A DNA stretch of 64,000 nucleotides from Micromonospora kangleipakensis (GTDB taxonomy: Bacteria > Actinomycetota > Actinomycetes > Mycobacteriales > Micromonosporaceae): positions 5,146,001-5,210,000 of the forward strand of contig NZ_SHLD01000001.1 in assembly GCF_004217615.1 (NCBI RefSeq). The letters are read 5' to 3'. Each line of letters starts with the position of its first letter. The first letter of the stretch is position 1. The notes under the pieces were generated by a model that saw nothing but the letters and a program-made list of their open reading frames with translations, did no database searches and was not told the origin of the DNA. This document shows, piece by piece, positions 33,624-41,954 of the stretch. The translations under genes and the position numbers were made by a program.

Positions 33624-34037
33624 CTATTTCGTCAGGCCGTGCGTCTCGACGTGATGCGGGTTGGTCATCACGCCGAGCACGTTGCCGAACGGGTCGACGA
33701 CCGAGGCGGTGACGAAGCCGGGACCCCGCTCGCGCGGCGGGTCGTGCACCACGGCCCCGGCGGCCAGCAGGTGGTCGAAGACCGCGGCCACGTCGTCGAC
33801 GTGCCAGTAGACGACCGCCCCGCCCGGCCGGTCGGCCGCGCCCGGCGGCGCGAAGCGGCGGTCGATCAGGCCCAACTCGTCCTGGTGGTCGCCGAGGCGG
33901 AACTCGTAGTAGGCGGGGCTCCCGTCCGGGCCGGACCGTTCGAAGTAGGGCTCGAGGGCGAGCAGGTCCGCGTACCAGGCCCGGGCGGCCGGCAGGTCGT
34001 CGGCCCAGAAGTTGACGGTGGCGAGTCCTCGCAGCAT
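33624..34037 (-). CDS. VOC (glyoxalase/bleomycin-resistance) family protein
   Basis: Protein of 137 residues with two beta-alpha-beta-beta-beta modules: LATVNFWADDLPAARAWYAD, YEFRLGDHQDELGLID, YWHVDDVAAVFDHLLAAGA and SVVDPFGNVLGVM. Metal-ligand positions are partly conserved. Could be a dioxygenase-like or resistance protein; substrate unknown. ATG 34037 follows AAGGGA. Confidence 0.83.
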   Translation of the reverse strand: MLRGLATVNFWADDLPAARAWYADLLALEPYFERSGPDGSPAYYEFRLGDHQDELGLIDRRFAPPGAADRPGGAVVYWHVDDVAAVFDHLLAAGAVVHDPPRERGPGFVTASVVDPFGNVLGVMTNPHHVETHGLTK

Positions 34038-34144
34038 GATCGGTCCCTTCGTCGTCGGCGCTCCTGACGGCACGCTACGACCGGGGTACGACCTTCCACG
34101 GCGCGCCGGTCGCTGGCTGGGGTGCCGGCCCGTCGTGTCCGCTA

Positions 34145-34537
34145 CTAAACCTGAGCGACCGCCGGGCGGACCGTCACCCGCTCCATGAAAGGGAAGCGCG
34201 TGGTGAGGTCGTCGAGGGTCGCGCCGGCCCGCCAGGCGGCGGCCACCTGGGCGACCTGCACCAGGTCGGTGGTGTCGCCCCGGGCCTGGACCTCCCCCGC
34301 CACCCTGATGTCGATCATGAAGTAGCGCGCCTGGGAGCCCAGTCCGACGCAGACGGTGCCCCGCTCGGAGGTCAGCTCGGCACAGGTGAAGCGGCTGCGG
34401 CCCTGCTCGGGAGCGGAGACCCGGCCGACGTCGAGCTGGTGCTGGGCAGCTGTCTCGGTGAGCCCGGACGCGAGCCCGCCCCGTTCGACCAGGTCGGGAT
34501 AGAGGCGCACACCCAGCGCCGTCGACACGTCGCTCAT
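34145..34537 (-). CDS. DUF6193-like hypothetical protein
   Basis: Protein of 130 residues. The C-terminal pattern AAWRAGATLDDLTTRFPFM resembles the DUF6193 family (natural-product-associated, unknown function). ATG 34537 follows GGGAG at 7 bases. Stands alone. Confidence 0.6.
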   Translation of the reverse strand: MSDVSTALGVRLYPDLVERGGLASGLTETAAQHQLDVGRVSAPEQGRSRFTCAELTSERGTVCVGLGSQARYFMIDIRVAGEVQARGDTTDLVQVAQVAAAWRAGATLDDLTTRFPFMERVTVRPAVAQV

Positions 34538-34718
34538 GACTGACTCCCACTTCCTCGTGACAGAGACCAGCAGCGCGCAGGTTACGCGGAGGTTTCCAGT
34601 GCGCGCCTGGTCATCCTGTCCCCCCTAGACGACGAGGGCAATAGGAACCGTCGGTTCCGACCGCCATCGGGGCGAATCCCCTTGACGCCCACAATCGCTA
34701 GGCTTCGCGTTCCTTGGC

Positions 34719-34861
34719 ATGAGCATGGACCTGCGTGGGCACCTGGACCTGCTGGTCCTGGCCGCACTGCGGCACCGGACCGACGCACGGCTACGCCCTG
34801 ATCCAGGCCCTCCGGGACCGCTCCGAGGGCACCTTCGACCTGCCGGAGGGCACCGTCTACC
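34719..34861 (+). pseudogene. padR 5' fragment, frameshifted and cut by an IS
   Basis: Encodes the N-terminus of a PadR-type regulator (MDLRGHLDLLVLAALRH). One extra base near 34770 shifts the frame, after which HGYALIQALRDRSEGTFDL continues in the next frame up to the IS boundary at 34861. Joined across the IS, the next codons read Y-P-A-L-H-R-L, as expected for PadR. Both the frameshift and the insertion inactivate the gene. Confidence 0.85.
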
Positions 34862-34862
34862 G

Positions 34863-34891
34863 TTGCTGATCCCGTCGTCAGGTCTCAGCAA
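34863..34891 (-). ncRNA. Possible TnpB guide-RNA end hairpin
   Basis: TTGCTGA and TCAGCAA form a 7-bp stem at the element end, downstream of tnpB. TnpB elements make an omega/re-RNA from the tnpB 3' end to the element edge with the flank as guide; this hairpin would be its last part. Inferred from location only. Confidence 0.4.
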
Positions 34892-34927
34892 TCCGTGCGT
34901 TTTCCGCATGGAAGGTCCGTAACGGTG

Positions 34928-36379
34928 TCACCGCAACGTGAGGGTCGCGGTGTCCTGATGACGGTCTCTCGCTTCCGCCTGCCGCTGTCGTGGCAGGGTT
35001 GCGCCACCTGCCCGCCCCGCCCCGGCCATTCGGCTGGGGAGGGTGACGCGGGTCTTCTGGTCGGCTCCACGAGGCTTCGGCGCTTTCGCGCCCCGGTCTC
35101 CGGCCACTCCGGTACCGGTGGTGCTGGCCGCCGCAAGGGCGGCGAGGTTGCAGGCGGCGTTAGCGTCCCGGTCCATCACCAGGCCGCATTCATCGCAGCA
35201 GAAAGTGCGCGCGTGCAGCGGCAGTTTGGCTTTCACCGCGCCGCACCCGCAGCAGGTCTTCGAGGAAGGGAACCAGCGGTCGGCGACTTGGACCTGTCCA
35301 CCGTTCCAGCCGGTCTTGTAGGTCAGTTGTCGCCGGATCTCTCCGAATCCGGCGTCGGCGATCTTCCTTGCCAGGCGCCGATTGCGGAGCATCCCGGCGA
35401 CGTTCAGGTCTTCGACCACCACCGTGCCGTACTCGGCGCTGATCGCTGTGGTGATTTTGTGCAGCGCGTCGGTACGCAGGTTCGCCACCTGGTGGTGTAC
35501 CCGGTTACGTTCCGCGTTGGCTTGCAGCCACCGTTTCGAGGGCGTCTGGCCGGTGCGCCGGTCTGGCCCTTGGCGGTGGGAAACCCGCCGCGACAGGCGT
35601 TTGAGGGCCTTCAGGGCGGTGTCGTAGTGCGCCGGGTTGGGCACGTGGTGGATCTCGCCTTGACCGTCGGCGAGGACGGCGAGGCATTTCACGCCCAGGT
35701 CCACCCCGACCGCGACGTCCGGGCGGGCCGGGGTGCGCTCGGCGCGTTCGACCTCGACTTGGAAGGAGACGAACCAGCGCCCGCGCTCGAACCTCACAGT
35801 GGCGCAGAGGATGCGGGCGCTGCCGCCCGCGATACGGCGCTCAAGCTTGCGTGTGGATTCGTGGGTGCGGATCGTGCCCAGTCTGGGCAGGGTGACATGA
35901 CGGCGGTCCGGCTCCACGCGGATCGTGCCGGTGGTGAATCGGCAGGCCAAGCGCGCCTTGTGTTTCGACTTCCGGCGGGGCATACCCACCCGCCCGCCCT
36001 TGCGCTGCCCACGCTTGGACTTGGCGTAGTTGTCAAACGCCGCGGCGGCGTTGGCGAGGCCGGTGTTGTAGGCCTCCTTGGAGTTCTCCTCCCACCAGTC
36101 GGCAAACCGCGGATCGGTGCGCTTGACCTGATTGAACGCCTTACGCAGGGCTGGCAGCGACCACGGCCGCCACTCGGTCAACTCCGGCCCGGCGAGCCCG
36201 TAGGACTCTTCGGCGCGGCGCTGCCACCACGACGCCGACACCCAGCCCACCGCCCAGTTGTAGGCCGCGCGGGCTGCGCCGCAGTGCGAGCGCAGCGCCT
36301 GCTCCTGCGCGGCGTTGGGGTCCAGAGCGAACCGGTACGCCTGCACCACGAAGCCCGGCTGCGGCTGGAACTTCTTCAC
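34928..36379 (-). CDS. tnpB: TnpB RNA-guided nuclease (IS607 type)
   Basis: TnpB of 483 residues. RuvC-like active site: Asp in VGVDLGVKCLA, Glu in VVVEDLNVAGM and Asp in DRDANAACNL; zinc ribbon CCGCGAVKAK...CDECG. All catalytic residues are present, so it is likely an active RNA-guided endonuclease that helps retain the element. GTG 36379 overlaps the tnpA stop by 4 bases, so it is coupled to tnpA. Confidence 0.92.
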   Translation of the reverse strand: MKKFQPQPGFVVQAYRFALDPNAAQEQALRSHCGAARAAYNWAVGWVSASWWQRRAEESYGLAGPELTEWRPWSLPALRKAFNQVKRTDPRFADWWEENSKEAYNTGLANAAAAFDNYAKSKRGQRKGGRVGMPRRKSKHKARLACRFTTGTIRVEPDRRHVTLPRLGTIRTHESTRKLERRIAGGSARILCATVRFERGRWFVSFQVEVERAERTPARPDVAVGVDLGVKCLAVLADGQGEIHHVPNPAHYDTALKALKRLSRRVSHRQGPDRRTGQTPSKRWLQANAERNRVHHQVANLRTDALHKITTAISAEYGTVVVEDLNVAGMLRNRRLARKIADAGFGEIRRQLTYKTGWNGGQVQVADRWFPSSKTCCGCGAVKAKLPLHARTFCCDECGLVMDRDANAACNLAALAAASTTGTGVAGDRGAKAPKPRGADQKTRVTLPSRMAGAGRAGGATLPRQRQAEARDRHQDTATLTLR

Positions 36380-36945
36380 TCGGCCTCCGCTGCGGCGCGC
36401 AGTGCGGCGTCGGCCCGGTGTCGGGCCGACCGGCGCCCGTACAGGCGGGCGCACATCGAGGTCAGCACCTCGGTCATGTCCCGCACCAGATCATCGCCGG
36501 CCTCCTGTGCATCGAGGATGATCAGGCGACGGCCCGAGGCGGCCAGGGCGGCCTCCAGGTGCTCCACACCGAAGCGGGCCAGGCGATCGCGGTGCTCGAC
36601 CACGATCACCGCCGCTTCGGGATCGGCGAGGACACGGGCGAGTTTGCGACGCCGGCCGTTCAGTCCGGAGCCGACCTCCGTGACGACTTCACCCACCGCA
36701 AGCCCGACCCTGGTCGCTCCCGCGACCACCCGGGCAACCTGCCGATCCAGGTCAGGCTTCTGGTCAGACGAGGACACCCGGCAGTACGCCACCACCCGGC
36801 CAGCCGCAGGGGCGTCAGGCTCCTGCACTAGCCAAGTCCCGGTAGCGGTACGCACCACTGGCACGGGCATCTTGCCGTCCCTAGCCCACCGCCAAGCGGT
36901 CTGGTAATGCACACCGTTGCGTGCCGCCCACACGCCCAACCTCAC
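36376..36945 (-). CDS. tnpA: IS607-type serine transposase
   Basis: Serine recombinase of 189 residues with an N-terminal MerR-like helix-turn-helix (VHYQTAWRWARDGKMP), then the resolvase domain with catalytic Ser in YCRVSSSDQK and the conserved EHRDRLARFG. The C-terminal helix ends in Arg/Ala-rich sequence. The domain order HTH-resolvase is diagnostic of IS607. GTG 36945; TATAGGAT about 10 bases upstream on the minus strand may serve as -10, in which case the transcript would have almost no leader. Confidence 0.9.
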   Translation of the reverse strand: MRLGVWAARNGVHYQTAWRWARDGKMPVPVVRTATGTWLVQEPDAPAAGRVVAYCRVSSSDQKPDLDRQVARVVAGATRVGLAVGEVVTEVGSGLNGRRRKLARVLADPEAAVIVVEHRDRLARFGVEHLEAALAASGRRLIILDAQEAGDDLVRDMTEVLTSMCARLYGRRSARHRADAALRAAAEAE

Positions 36946-37001
36946 GCGACTATCCTATAAGGACATTGATAGAAGATGAAACAACGTGCAACAGCTATCA
37001 A

Positions 37002-37194
37002 CCCCGCGCTGCACCGGCTGGAACGCGCCGGCCTGGTGGCCAGCGCGTGGAACGACGACACCGGCCGCCGTCGCCGGTGCTACGAGCTGACCGAGCAGGG
37101 CCGCGCGGCGCTGGCGGCGAAGCAGTCCGAATGGCAGGCCCTCGTCCGCGGCGTCGCCGCGATCCTCACACCGGCCCAGCGAGCACCGGCATGA
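37002..37194 (+). pseudogene. padR 3' fragment
   Basis: Continuation of padR to the right of the IS: ALHRLERAGLVASAW, RCYELTEQGRAALAA, ending at TGA 37192-37194. Winged-helix recognition part and C-terminal helix of a short PadR. No start of its own in the host; the reading from the IS edge is fortuitous. Confidence 0.85.
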
Positions 37195-37510
37195 GCGACG
37201 CTCCGATCGACGCGCGTACCTCGACCGGCTCTTCGACCGGCTGGCCGGCACCGGCGCCGCCGGGCGGCGGACCATGGTGGAGGCCGAGGACCACCTGCGC
37301 AGCGCGGCGGCGCAGGCCGTCGCCGAGGGGGCCGATCCGGCCGAAGCCGAACGGCTCGCCGTGGCCCGCTTCGGCGACGCCACCGACATCGCCGCCCGGC
37401 TGCGGCGCGCCCACACCTCCACCGCGGACGTGCTGCGCCGGGCCCTCACCGGCGGGTGGCTGCTCGGGGCCGTCAGCCTGCTGGACGCACGCGGCAATGG
37501 CGTGGCCGCC
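37191..37510 (+). pseudogene. Broken padR-linked permease-prefix protein
   Basis: ATG overlaps the padR stop (ATGA), the usual coupling of PadR with small HAAS/permease-prefix proteins. The family sequence YLDRLFDRLAGTG, EAEDHLRSAAAQAV, EAERLAVARFGDATDIAARL is in a different frame from the ATG, so a frameshift lies near 37205. The sequence then stops being recognisable after GGWLLGAVSLL, just before the esterase gene. Confidence 0.7.
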
Positions 37511-37532
37511 GTGTCGCGTAGCATCGGGCGCC

Positions 37533-38324
37533 ATGGCGCTGGTGCACTGCGACTTCTTCTCCGAGGCGCTCGACGTGAACACGTCGATGCTGGTCATCCT
37601 GCCGGAACGCGCCTCATCGCAGATCGGCATGGCGGGCAGCGCCATCGTCGGCGACCCGCCCGTGCTCTACCTGCTGCACGGCCTGACCGACGACCACACC
37701 ATCTGGCTGCGTCGCACCGCGATCGAGCGGTACGTCGCGCCGCTCGGGCTGGCCGTGGTGATGCCGAACGGGAGCCGCAGCTTCTACACCGACGAGGAGC
37801 ACGGCAACCGGTACTGGACCTTTCTCAGCGCCGAACTGCCCGAGGTCTGCCGCTCGTTCTTCCGGCTCTCGGAGCGTCGGGAGGATACCTTCGTCGCCGG
37901 GCTGTCGATGGGCGGCTACGGGGCGGTGAAGTGGGCGCTGCGCGACCCGGGCCGGTTCGCGGCGGCGGCCAGCCTCTCCGGCGCGCTCAACGTGGCCACC
38001 CGACGGGAGCACCCCACCAGCCCGGTGGACCCGGCGGTCTGGCACACCGTCTGGGGCGACCGGCCGGTGCCCGGCACCGACGACGACACGGTCGCGCTGC
38101 TGGAGCGCGCCGGCGACGACCTGCCCGCGCTCTACGTCGCCTGCGGCACCGAGGACTTCCTGTACGAGGACAACACCCGCTTCGTCGAGACGGCCCGGCG
38201 GCGCGGGGTGCCGCTCGCCGTGGACTTCTCCCCCGGCGCCCACGACTGGGCGTACTGGGACGCGAAGATCCAGGACGTGCTGGCCTGGCTCCCGCTGCGA
38301 CGCGACCCGGCCACAGGTCGCTGA
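37533..38324 (+). CDS. Esterase D-like alpha/beta hydrolase
   Basis: Carboxylesterase of 263 residues, similar to S-formylglutathione hydrolase and tributyrin esterase. Features: VLYLLHGLTDDHTIW (oxyanion region), nucleophile Ser in AGLSMGGYGA, the acidic residue in the CGTEDFLY segment and His in GAHDWAYW. Length is normal. ATG 37533 is inferred from the domain start; the Shine-Dalgarno is weak. A strong hairpin follows. Confidence 0.87.
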   Translation: MALVHCDFFSEALDVNTSMLVILPERASSQIGMAGSAIVGDPPVLYLLHGLTDDHTIWLRRTAIERYVAPLGLAVVMPNGSRSFYTDEEHGNRYWTFLSAELPEVCRSFFRLSERREDTFVAGLSMGGYGAVKWALRDPGRFAAAASLSGALNVATRREHPTSPVDPAVWHTVWGDRPVPGTDDDTVALLERAGDDLPALYVACGTEDFLYEDNTRFVETARRRGVPLAVDFSPGAHDWAYWDAKIQDVLAWLPLRRDPATGR

Positions 38325-38333
38325 ACGTCCCGC

Positions 38334-38368
38334 GCGCCGCACCTCCGGTGCGGCCGGAGGTGCGGCGC
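38334..38368 (+). terminator. Strong hairpin terminator after the esterase
   Basis: Perfect 15-bp stem (38334-38348 with 38354-38368) around 5 bases, 10 bases after the stop codon. In 38369-38643 there is no gene; a short frame at 38407-38500 (ITEIAEKQWTTIRPLLLPR) faintly resembles an IS5-type transposase N-terminus. Confidence 0.75.
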
Positions 38369-38643
38369 GGGGTTCAAGCGCGGTCGGCCGGTCGGCCGTG
38401 CCAGATGCCGGACGGCATCACCGAGATCGCGGAGAAACAGTGGACGACAATTCGTCCGCTCCTCCTGCCTCGCGTTCGAGAGTCCCGGAGGGGGACAGCC
38501 GCTGGTGCGACAGGAGCAGTTGCGGGCTGACGGAGCGCAGCGAGACCCAGGGAGGCGTCTCGCTGCCTCCTCGCTGATCGAACCCTGCGGTGACCGAATA
38601 TTGCCTCAGCGGGGACAATGGAACCCGACGAGGGAGGTCGGCG

Positions 38644-38823
38644 ATGGGTGAGGATCGAGGGCACACCGACCGGTCAACGGACGAGGAGTTCGAAGTCCTG
38701 CGGCACGTCAGGTTCGGCGAGCTGCCCGCCCGAGTCGCGCCGGCGGACCAGGTCGAGACGGCAGAAACGGATCCCCCGCACGAGGAGCCCGAGCAGCCTC
38801 CGGTGCGCCGGGAGTGGGGGTAG
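38644..38823 (+). CDS. Small acidic hypothetical protein
   Basis: Protein of 59 residues (MGEDRGHTDRSTDEEFEV..., VRFGELPARVAPADQVET). ATG 38644 follows GGGAGG at a good distance. The RFGELPxRV pattern looks conserved but the family is unknown to me. Confidence 0.5.
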   Translation: MGEDRGHTDRSTDEEFEVLRHVRFGELPARVAPADQVETAETDPPHEEPEQPPVRREWG

Positions 38824-38929
38824 GAGCCGAGCGTCCATCCGATGCACCGCGCACAGCCGAAGTCAGGATTCGCCATCGGCTCCAAGATCCGCCATCCCGA
38901 TTACCCGATCAAGGCTGCGTGACGAGGCA

Positions 38930-39880
38930 CTAGTCGGCGACGTGGATGACGATCTTACCGCGGCGTTTGCCCGTCTCGAGCGCCTCGTAACCTGAGCGCG
39001 TCTCAGTGAGGGGCAGCACGCGGTCCAGCACCGGCCTCAACCGACCGTCATCGACGAGCTCGGCGATGGAACGCAACGCGTTCTGGTCGGGCTCGACGAT
39101 GAAGTACACCCCGCGGACGCCGTGCCGGGCTGCCTCCTGCTGGTCGGGAGGCGCGGAGAGGGTGACCAGAATGCCGCCCGGCTTCAGAACCGACCAGGAC
39201 CGCGACTGCGTCGCTCCTCCGACAAGATCAACGACGACATCCACGTCGCGGACGTGATCCTCGAAGCGGTCGTGCGCATAGTCAATGGCCTGCTCGGCAC
39301 CCAGACCCTTGACGAATTCCAGGTCGGCCGCCGCCGCCGTAGCGCTCACGCGAGCACCGAGACCGGCCGCGAGCTGCACCACGTAGCTCCCCACTCCGCC
39401 GGCGCCGCCCTGCACCAGCACGTGCTGGCCGGCTTGGAGGTCGGCGTGGTCCACGAGTGCCTGCCAGGCGCTCAGCGCAGCCAGTGGGAGCGCTGCGGCG
39501 TGGTCATGGTCAACGGTGGCGGGTTTGCCCGCCACGACGGCCGCGGGCAGGGCGACGTACTCGGCGGCCGCGCCATCGCGGGTGAAAGGGATCAACCCGT
39601 AGACGGCCTCCCCCACGGCGGGGCTCTCCACCCCCGCCCCGGACGCCGCGACGACTCCGGAGAACTCGTGCGACGGGATGATCGGCGTGCGCTCGGGTCC
39701 TGTCCCGTCCGAGCTGTGCGTCCAGGTTTCCGGCCAGGTGAGCTCGCGGGGCGTCATGGAAGCAGCCTTCACGGCCACCAACACCTCACCGGGCCCCGGC
39801 TCGGGCCGCGGCACCTCCTCGTACACGAGTTGCTCCGGGCCGCCCCTGGTGTGAGCTCTCACGGCGTGCATCGTGCTCAT
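38930..39880 (-). CDS. MDR-family NADP-dependent oxidoreductase
   Basis: Quinone oxidoreductase-like MDR protein of 316 residues without zinc ligands. GroES-like domain (GPGEVLVAVKAAS, SHEFSGVVAASG) followed by a Rossmann domain with VLVQGGAGGVGSYVVQLA. Probably reduces a quinone or enone. ATG 39880 follows AAGGAG; a longer start is rejected. Stands alone. Confidence 0.88.
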   Translation of the reverse strand: MSTMHAVRAHTRGGPEQLVYEEVPRPEPGPGEVLVAVKAASMTPRELTWPETWTHSSDGTGPERTPIIPSHEFSGVVAASGAGVESPAVGEAVYGLIPFTRDGAAAEYVALPAAVVAGKPATVDHDHAAALPLAALSAWQALVDHADLQAGQHVLVQGGAGGVGSYVVQLAAGLGARVSATAAAADLEFVKGLGAEQAIDYAHDRFEDHVRDVDVVVDLVGGATQSRSWSVLKPGGILVTLSAPPDQQEAARHGVRGVYFIVEPDQNALRSIAELVDDGRLRPVLDRVLPLTETRSGYEALETGKRRGKIVIHVAD

Positions 39881-40079
39881 CCGACTGCTGCTCCTTCCCG
39901 ACGGCATTTCGATCAGCCAGCCGGCCGCCCCCTGGGGATAAACCGCAGGCTGACACCCGCATTATCTGGCGGTTCGGCAGCCGCCCGCCGGACTTCCGTA
40001 GCCCCTTGCCCCTCGGGCGCAGAAAGCGCGCTGGATCAGGGGCGCTCCCGGGCAGTGGCACGCGGCGGTCGTCGGGCGC

Positions 40080-40500
40080 GTGCTCTACCTCTTCCCCGGG
40101 GCCTTCGCCCCCGCGCAGGGCCACCCGCCGGGCTGGGAGGACATCCCCGGCGCCGTCGGGTGCACCCTGGAGTCCGGCCCGTACGCCGACCGGCCTGAGC
40201 TGTTCCGCGCCGCTGGCGCCGAGGTGCGCGGCGTGAGCACCCAGCGTCCCGACCAGTTGCGCGCCTTCGCCGGGCACGCCCGGCTGCCGTACCCGCTCCT
40301 GTCCGACCAGGTCGGCCGGCTCGCCGCCGGGCTGCTCCTGCCCACCTTCCGGGCCGGCGGCGTGGACCGCTTCAAGCGGCTCACCCTGCTGGTCGGGCCG
40401 GACGCGGTGGTGCGCGCGGTGCAGTTCCCGGTCACCGACCCGGCCGGCGCGGTGGACGAGATGCTCGACATCGTGCGGCGCCGCTCAGACGTCAGGAGTT
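40080..40500 (+). pseudogene. Degraded peroxiredoxin
   Basis: Residues LYLFPGAFAPAQGHPPGWED, IPGAVGCTLES, STQRPDQLRAFA and LPTFRAGGVDRFKRLTLLV match an AhpC/TSA redoxin of the type YFYP...GCTPQSC. The second Cys of that motif is a Gly here (GCTLESGPY), the N-terminus lacks the usual ~30 residues before strand 1, and the frame runs past the normal end into the antisense of the next gene without stopping until 40955. Probably non-functional, though a reading from GTG 40080 is possible. Confidence 0.55.
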
Positions 40501-40704
40501 TCCGACCTCCCTTCGTCCTGACCGGTCGCCCGGCGTGCCGATGCCTACGCCGAACTCGCTCGTTCGGGCGGATGGGCAACGGCGACCTGGTCGACGTCGA
40601 CCTGGCACTGTCGAATCGGCGAGTCTACGAGAACATCCCTGCCAGGGAATCGTTGCGCGGCGTGCGAACCACACTCCGCCGCCGGGTGACCGCCAGGGAG
40701 CTGA

Positions 40705-41151
40705 CTAGAGCTCGACACCACACGATCCGTCGCAGTACGGGGCGAGCCCGGTGGCGCCGCAGGCGCAGGCGGCCATCCGGGTCTCGCGGCGCATCCCGAC
40801 ACCGACGCCGGGTTGATCCGTCCACACCCGCAGGTCGCCCCGCAAGAGGAGGGGGCCACCGGGCACCGCTCGTACGGTCGTCACCGGATCAGGTTGCTCG
40901 GTGTCGGCACCGGTCGTCGGGCGATACTGCAAGGCCCCGGTCGGGCACCGCCTGATGACGGTCGCGACCTCGTCTCCCGGTGCGGCCCCGGGCAGGATCC
41001 ATGGGCGTCGTCCGACGTCGAACACCTTCGGTAGACCCCGGACACACTCGCGGGCGTGCCGGCACCGGCGAGCGTCGTAGCTGACCAGGATCTCCGGGCC
41101 GGAATACCGCTTCCCGTCATCGAAGGGGTCGTGCGTGGCCGGCTCGGTCAC
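40705..41151 (-). CDS. Fer4_19 and CDGSH-type iron-sulfur protein with CDGSC ending
   Basis: Protein of 148 residues with two Fe-S modules. The first is a divergent 4Fe-4S mono-cluster domain (VSYDARRCRHARECVRGLP...RRCPTGAL). The second resembles CDGSH (mitoNEET-like): ACACGATGLAPYCDGSC, in which the canonical His ligand is replaced by Cys, five residues from the C-terminus. ATG overlaps the upstream GNAT stop by 4 bases. Such two-domain proteins occur in actinobacteria; the role is unknown. Confidence 0.82.
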   Translation of the reverse strand: MTEPATHDPFDDGKRYSGPEILVSYDARRCRHARECVRGLPKVFDVGRRPWILPGAAPGDEVATVIRRCPTGALQYRPTTGADTEQPDPVTTVRAVPGGPLLLRGDLRVWTDQPGVGVGMRRETRMAACACGATGLAPYCDGSCGVEL

Positions 41152-41444
41152 GGGTGCCGGACCAGGTCGGCATACTCGGCATGGCGGCGGATGTAGGAGA
41201 CGATGAACGGGCAGAGCGGGGTGGCGAATCGGCCCTGCCGTCGCACATCGTCCAGCGCCTCCCCGACCAGCCGCGAGCCCAGTCCGCGCCCCTTGTAGGC
41301 GACGTCCACCTCGGTGTGAGTGAACACCACACGGTCGCCGACGAGGCGGTAGTCGGCGAAGCCGGCGAGAGTGCCGTCGCCCAGAACCTCGTACCTCTTC
41401 ATTTCCGGATTGTTCCGGATGACGGTCATGTCCACGTCACTCAC
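41148..41444 (-). CDS. YjdJ-like GNAT acetyltransferase
   Basis: Short GNAT-like protein of 98 residues: VFTHTEVDVAYKGRGLGSRL is the acetyl-CoA loop and VRRQGRFATPLCPFIVSYIR the following helix/strand with a conserved Cys. The small size and CPF-Y motif fit the GCN5-like YjdJ family, often paired with Fer4_19 proteins (YjdI), as here. GTG 41444 follows AGGGAGG. Confidence 0.85.
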   Translation of the reverse strand: MSDVDMTVIRNNPEMKRYEVLGDGTLAGFADYRLVGDRVVFTHTEVDVAYKGRGLGSRLVGEALDDVRRQGRFATPLCPFIVSYIRRHAEYADLVRHP

Positions 41445-41599
41445 TGTCCGCCTCCCTGGTTGTTCGGCCCCGCCGCGTGCACCCGGAGCGTGCGTACATG
41501 GTCCTCCACGCATCACCGACCTGGGTCAACTGCCTGTGGGGGCTGTTCCCGTCATCACACTCCGCCAGGCGTCAGGCTTCTGAGCGCTCGGAGAAAAGT

Positions 41600-41755
41600 G
41601 CCTGCTCGCCGTGCTGGCGGAGCTTCCGGAGGCGGCGCGACTCACCCTCACCTGGGACCAGGGCGCGGAGATGGCCTACCACCAGCAGATCGCACCGCTG
41701 CTGCGTGACGGCGTGTTCTTCGCCCAGCGAGGCCAGCCATGGCAAGCGGGACGGC
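41600..41755 (+). pseudogene. IS30-type transposase fragment
   Basis: About 45 residues (AELPEAARLTLTWDQGAEMA, IAPLLRDGVFFA, GQPWQAG) match the DDE core of IS30 transposases, including the catalytic Asp in TWDQG. Both ends are missing. Confidence 0.7.
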
Positions 41756-41766
41756 AGGTAGGGGCG

Positions 41767-41816
41767 GTGCCGTTGAGTGCAGTTGGGTGCCGTTGGGTGC
41801 GGTTGACGGCCGTTTT
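41767..41816. repeat. 10-bp tandem repeats GTGC(C/A/G)GTTG(A/G)
   Basis: Four consecutive decamers: GTGCCGTTGA, GTGCAGTTGG, GTGCCGTTGG, GTGCGGTTGA, with a decayed fifth. Shortly after comes CCCGCTGCTCCCAATC, which recurs at 50151-50166 next to similar decamers. The gap 41445-41954 otherwise holds only the IS30 fragment. Confidence 0.6.
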
Positions 41817-41954
41817 AGTGCAGCCCGCTGCTCCCAATCCGCCCCCCGAACCACCTGCCGAACCGTCGGCACCGAGCTGGCAGGGCGGACTGAGGCTGAG
41901 GTCGTGCCTGGTTCGACCGGTCCCGGTGGCAGGCTGCCGCACTCGACACACCAC

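Larger units (their letters stand above)
34862..37003 (-). mobile_element. IS607-family element inserted in padR
   Basis: A 2142-bp element carrying tnpA and tnpB. Its boundaries follow from the interrupted padR: left flank ends GTCTA-CC (CC at 34860-34861) and the right boundary reads ATCAA-CC (CC at 37002-37003) followed by CCGCGCTG. Deleting one CC and the element restores padR exactly. No target duplication beyond the CC/GG dinucleotide, as expected for serine-recombinase IS607 elements, which recombine at a GG core. Confidence 0.88.

Noticed and set aside
38401..38530. IS5-type transposase N-terminal fragment (ITEIAEKQWTTIRPLLLPR)
   Set aside because: About 20 residues of weak similarity with no further support.
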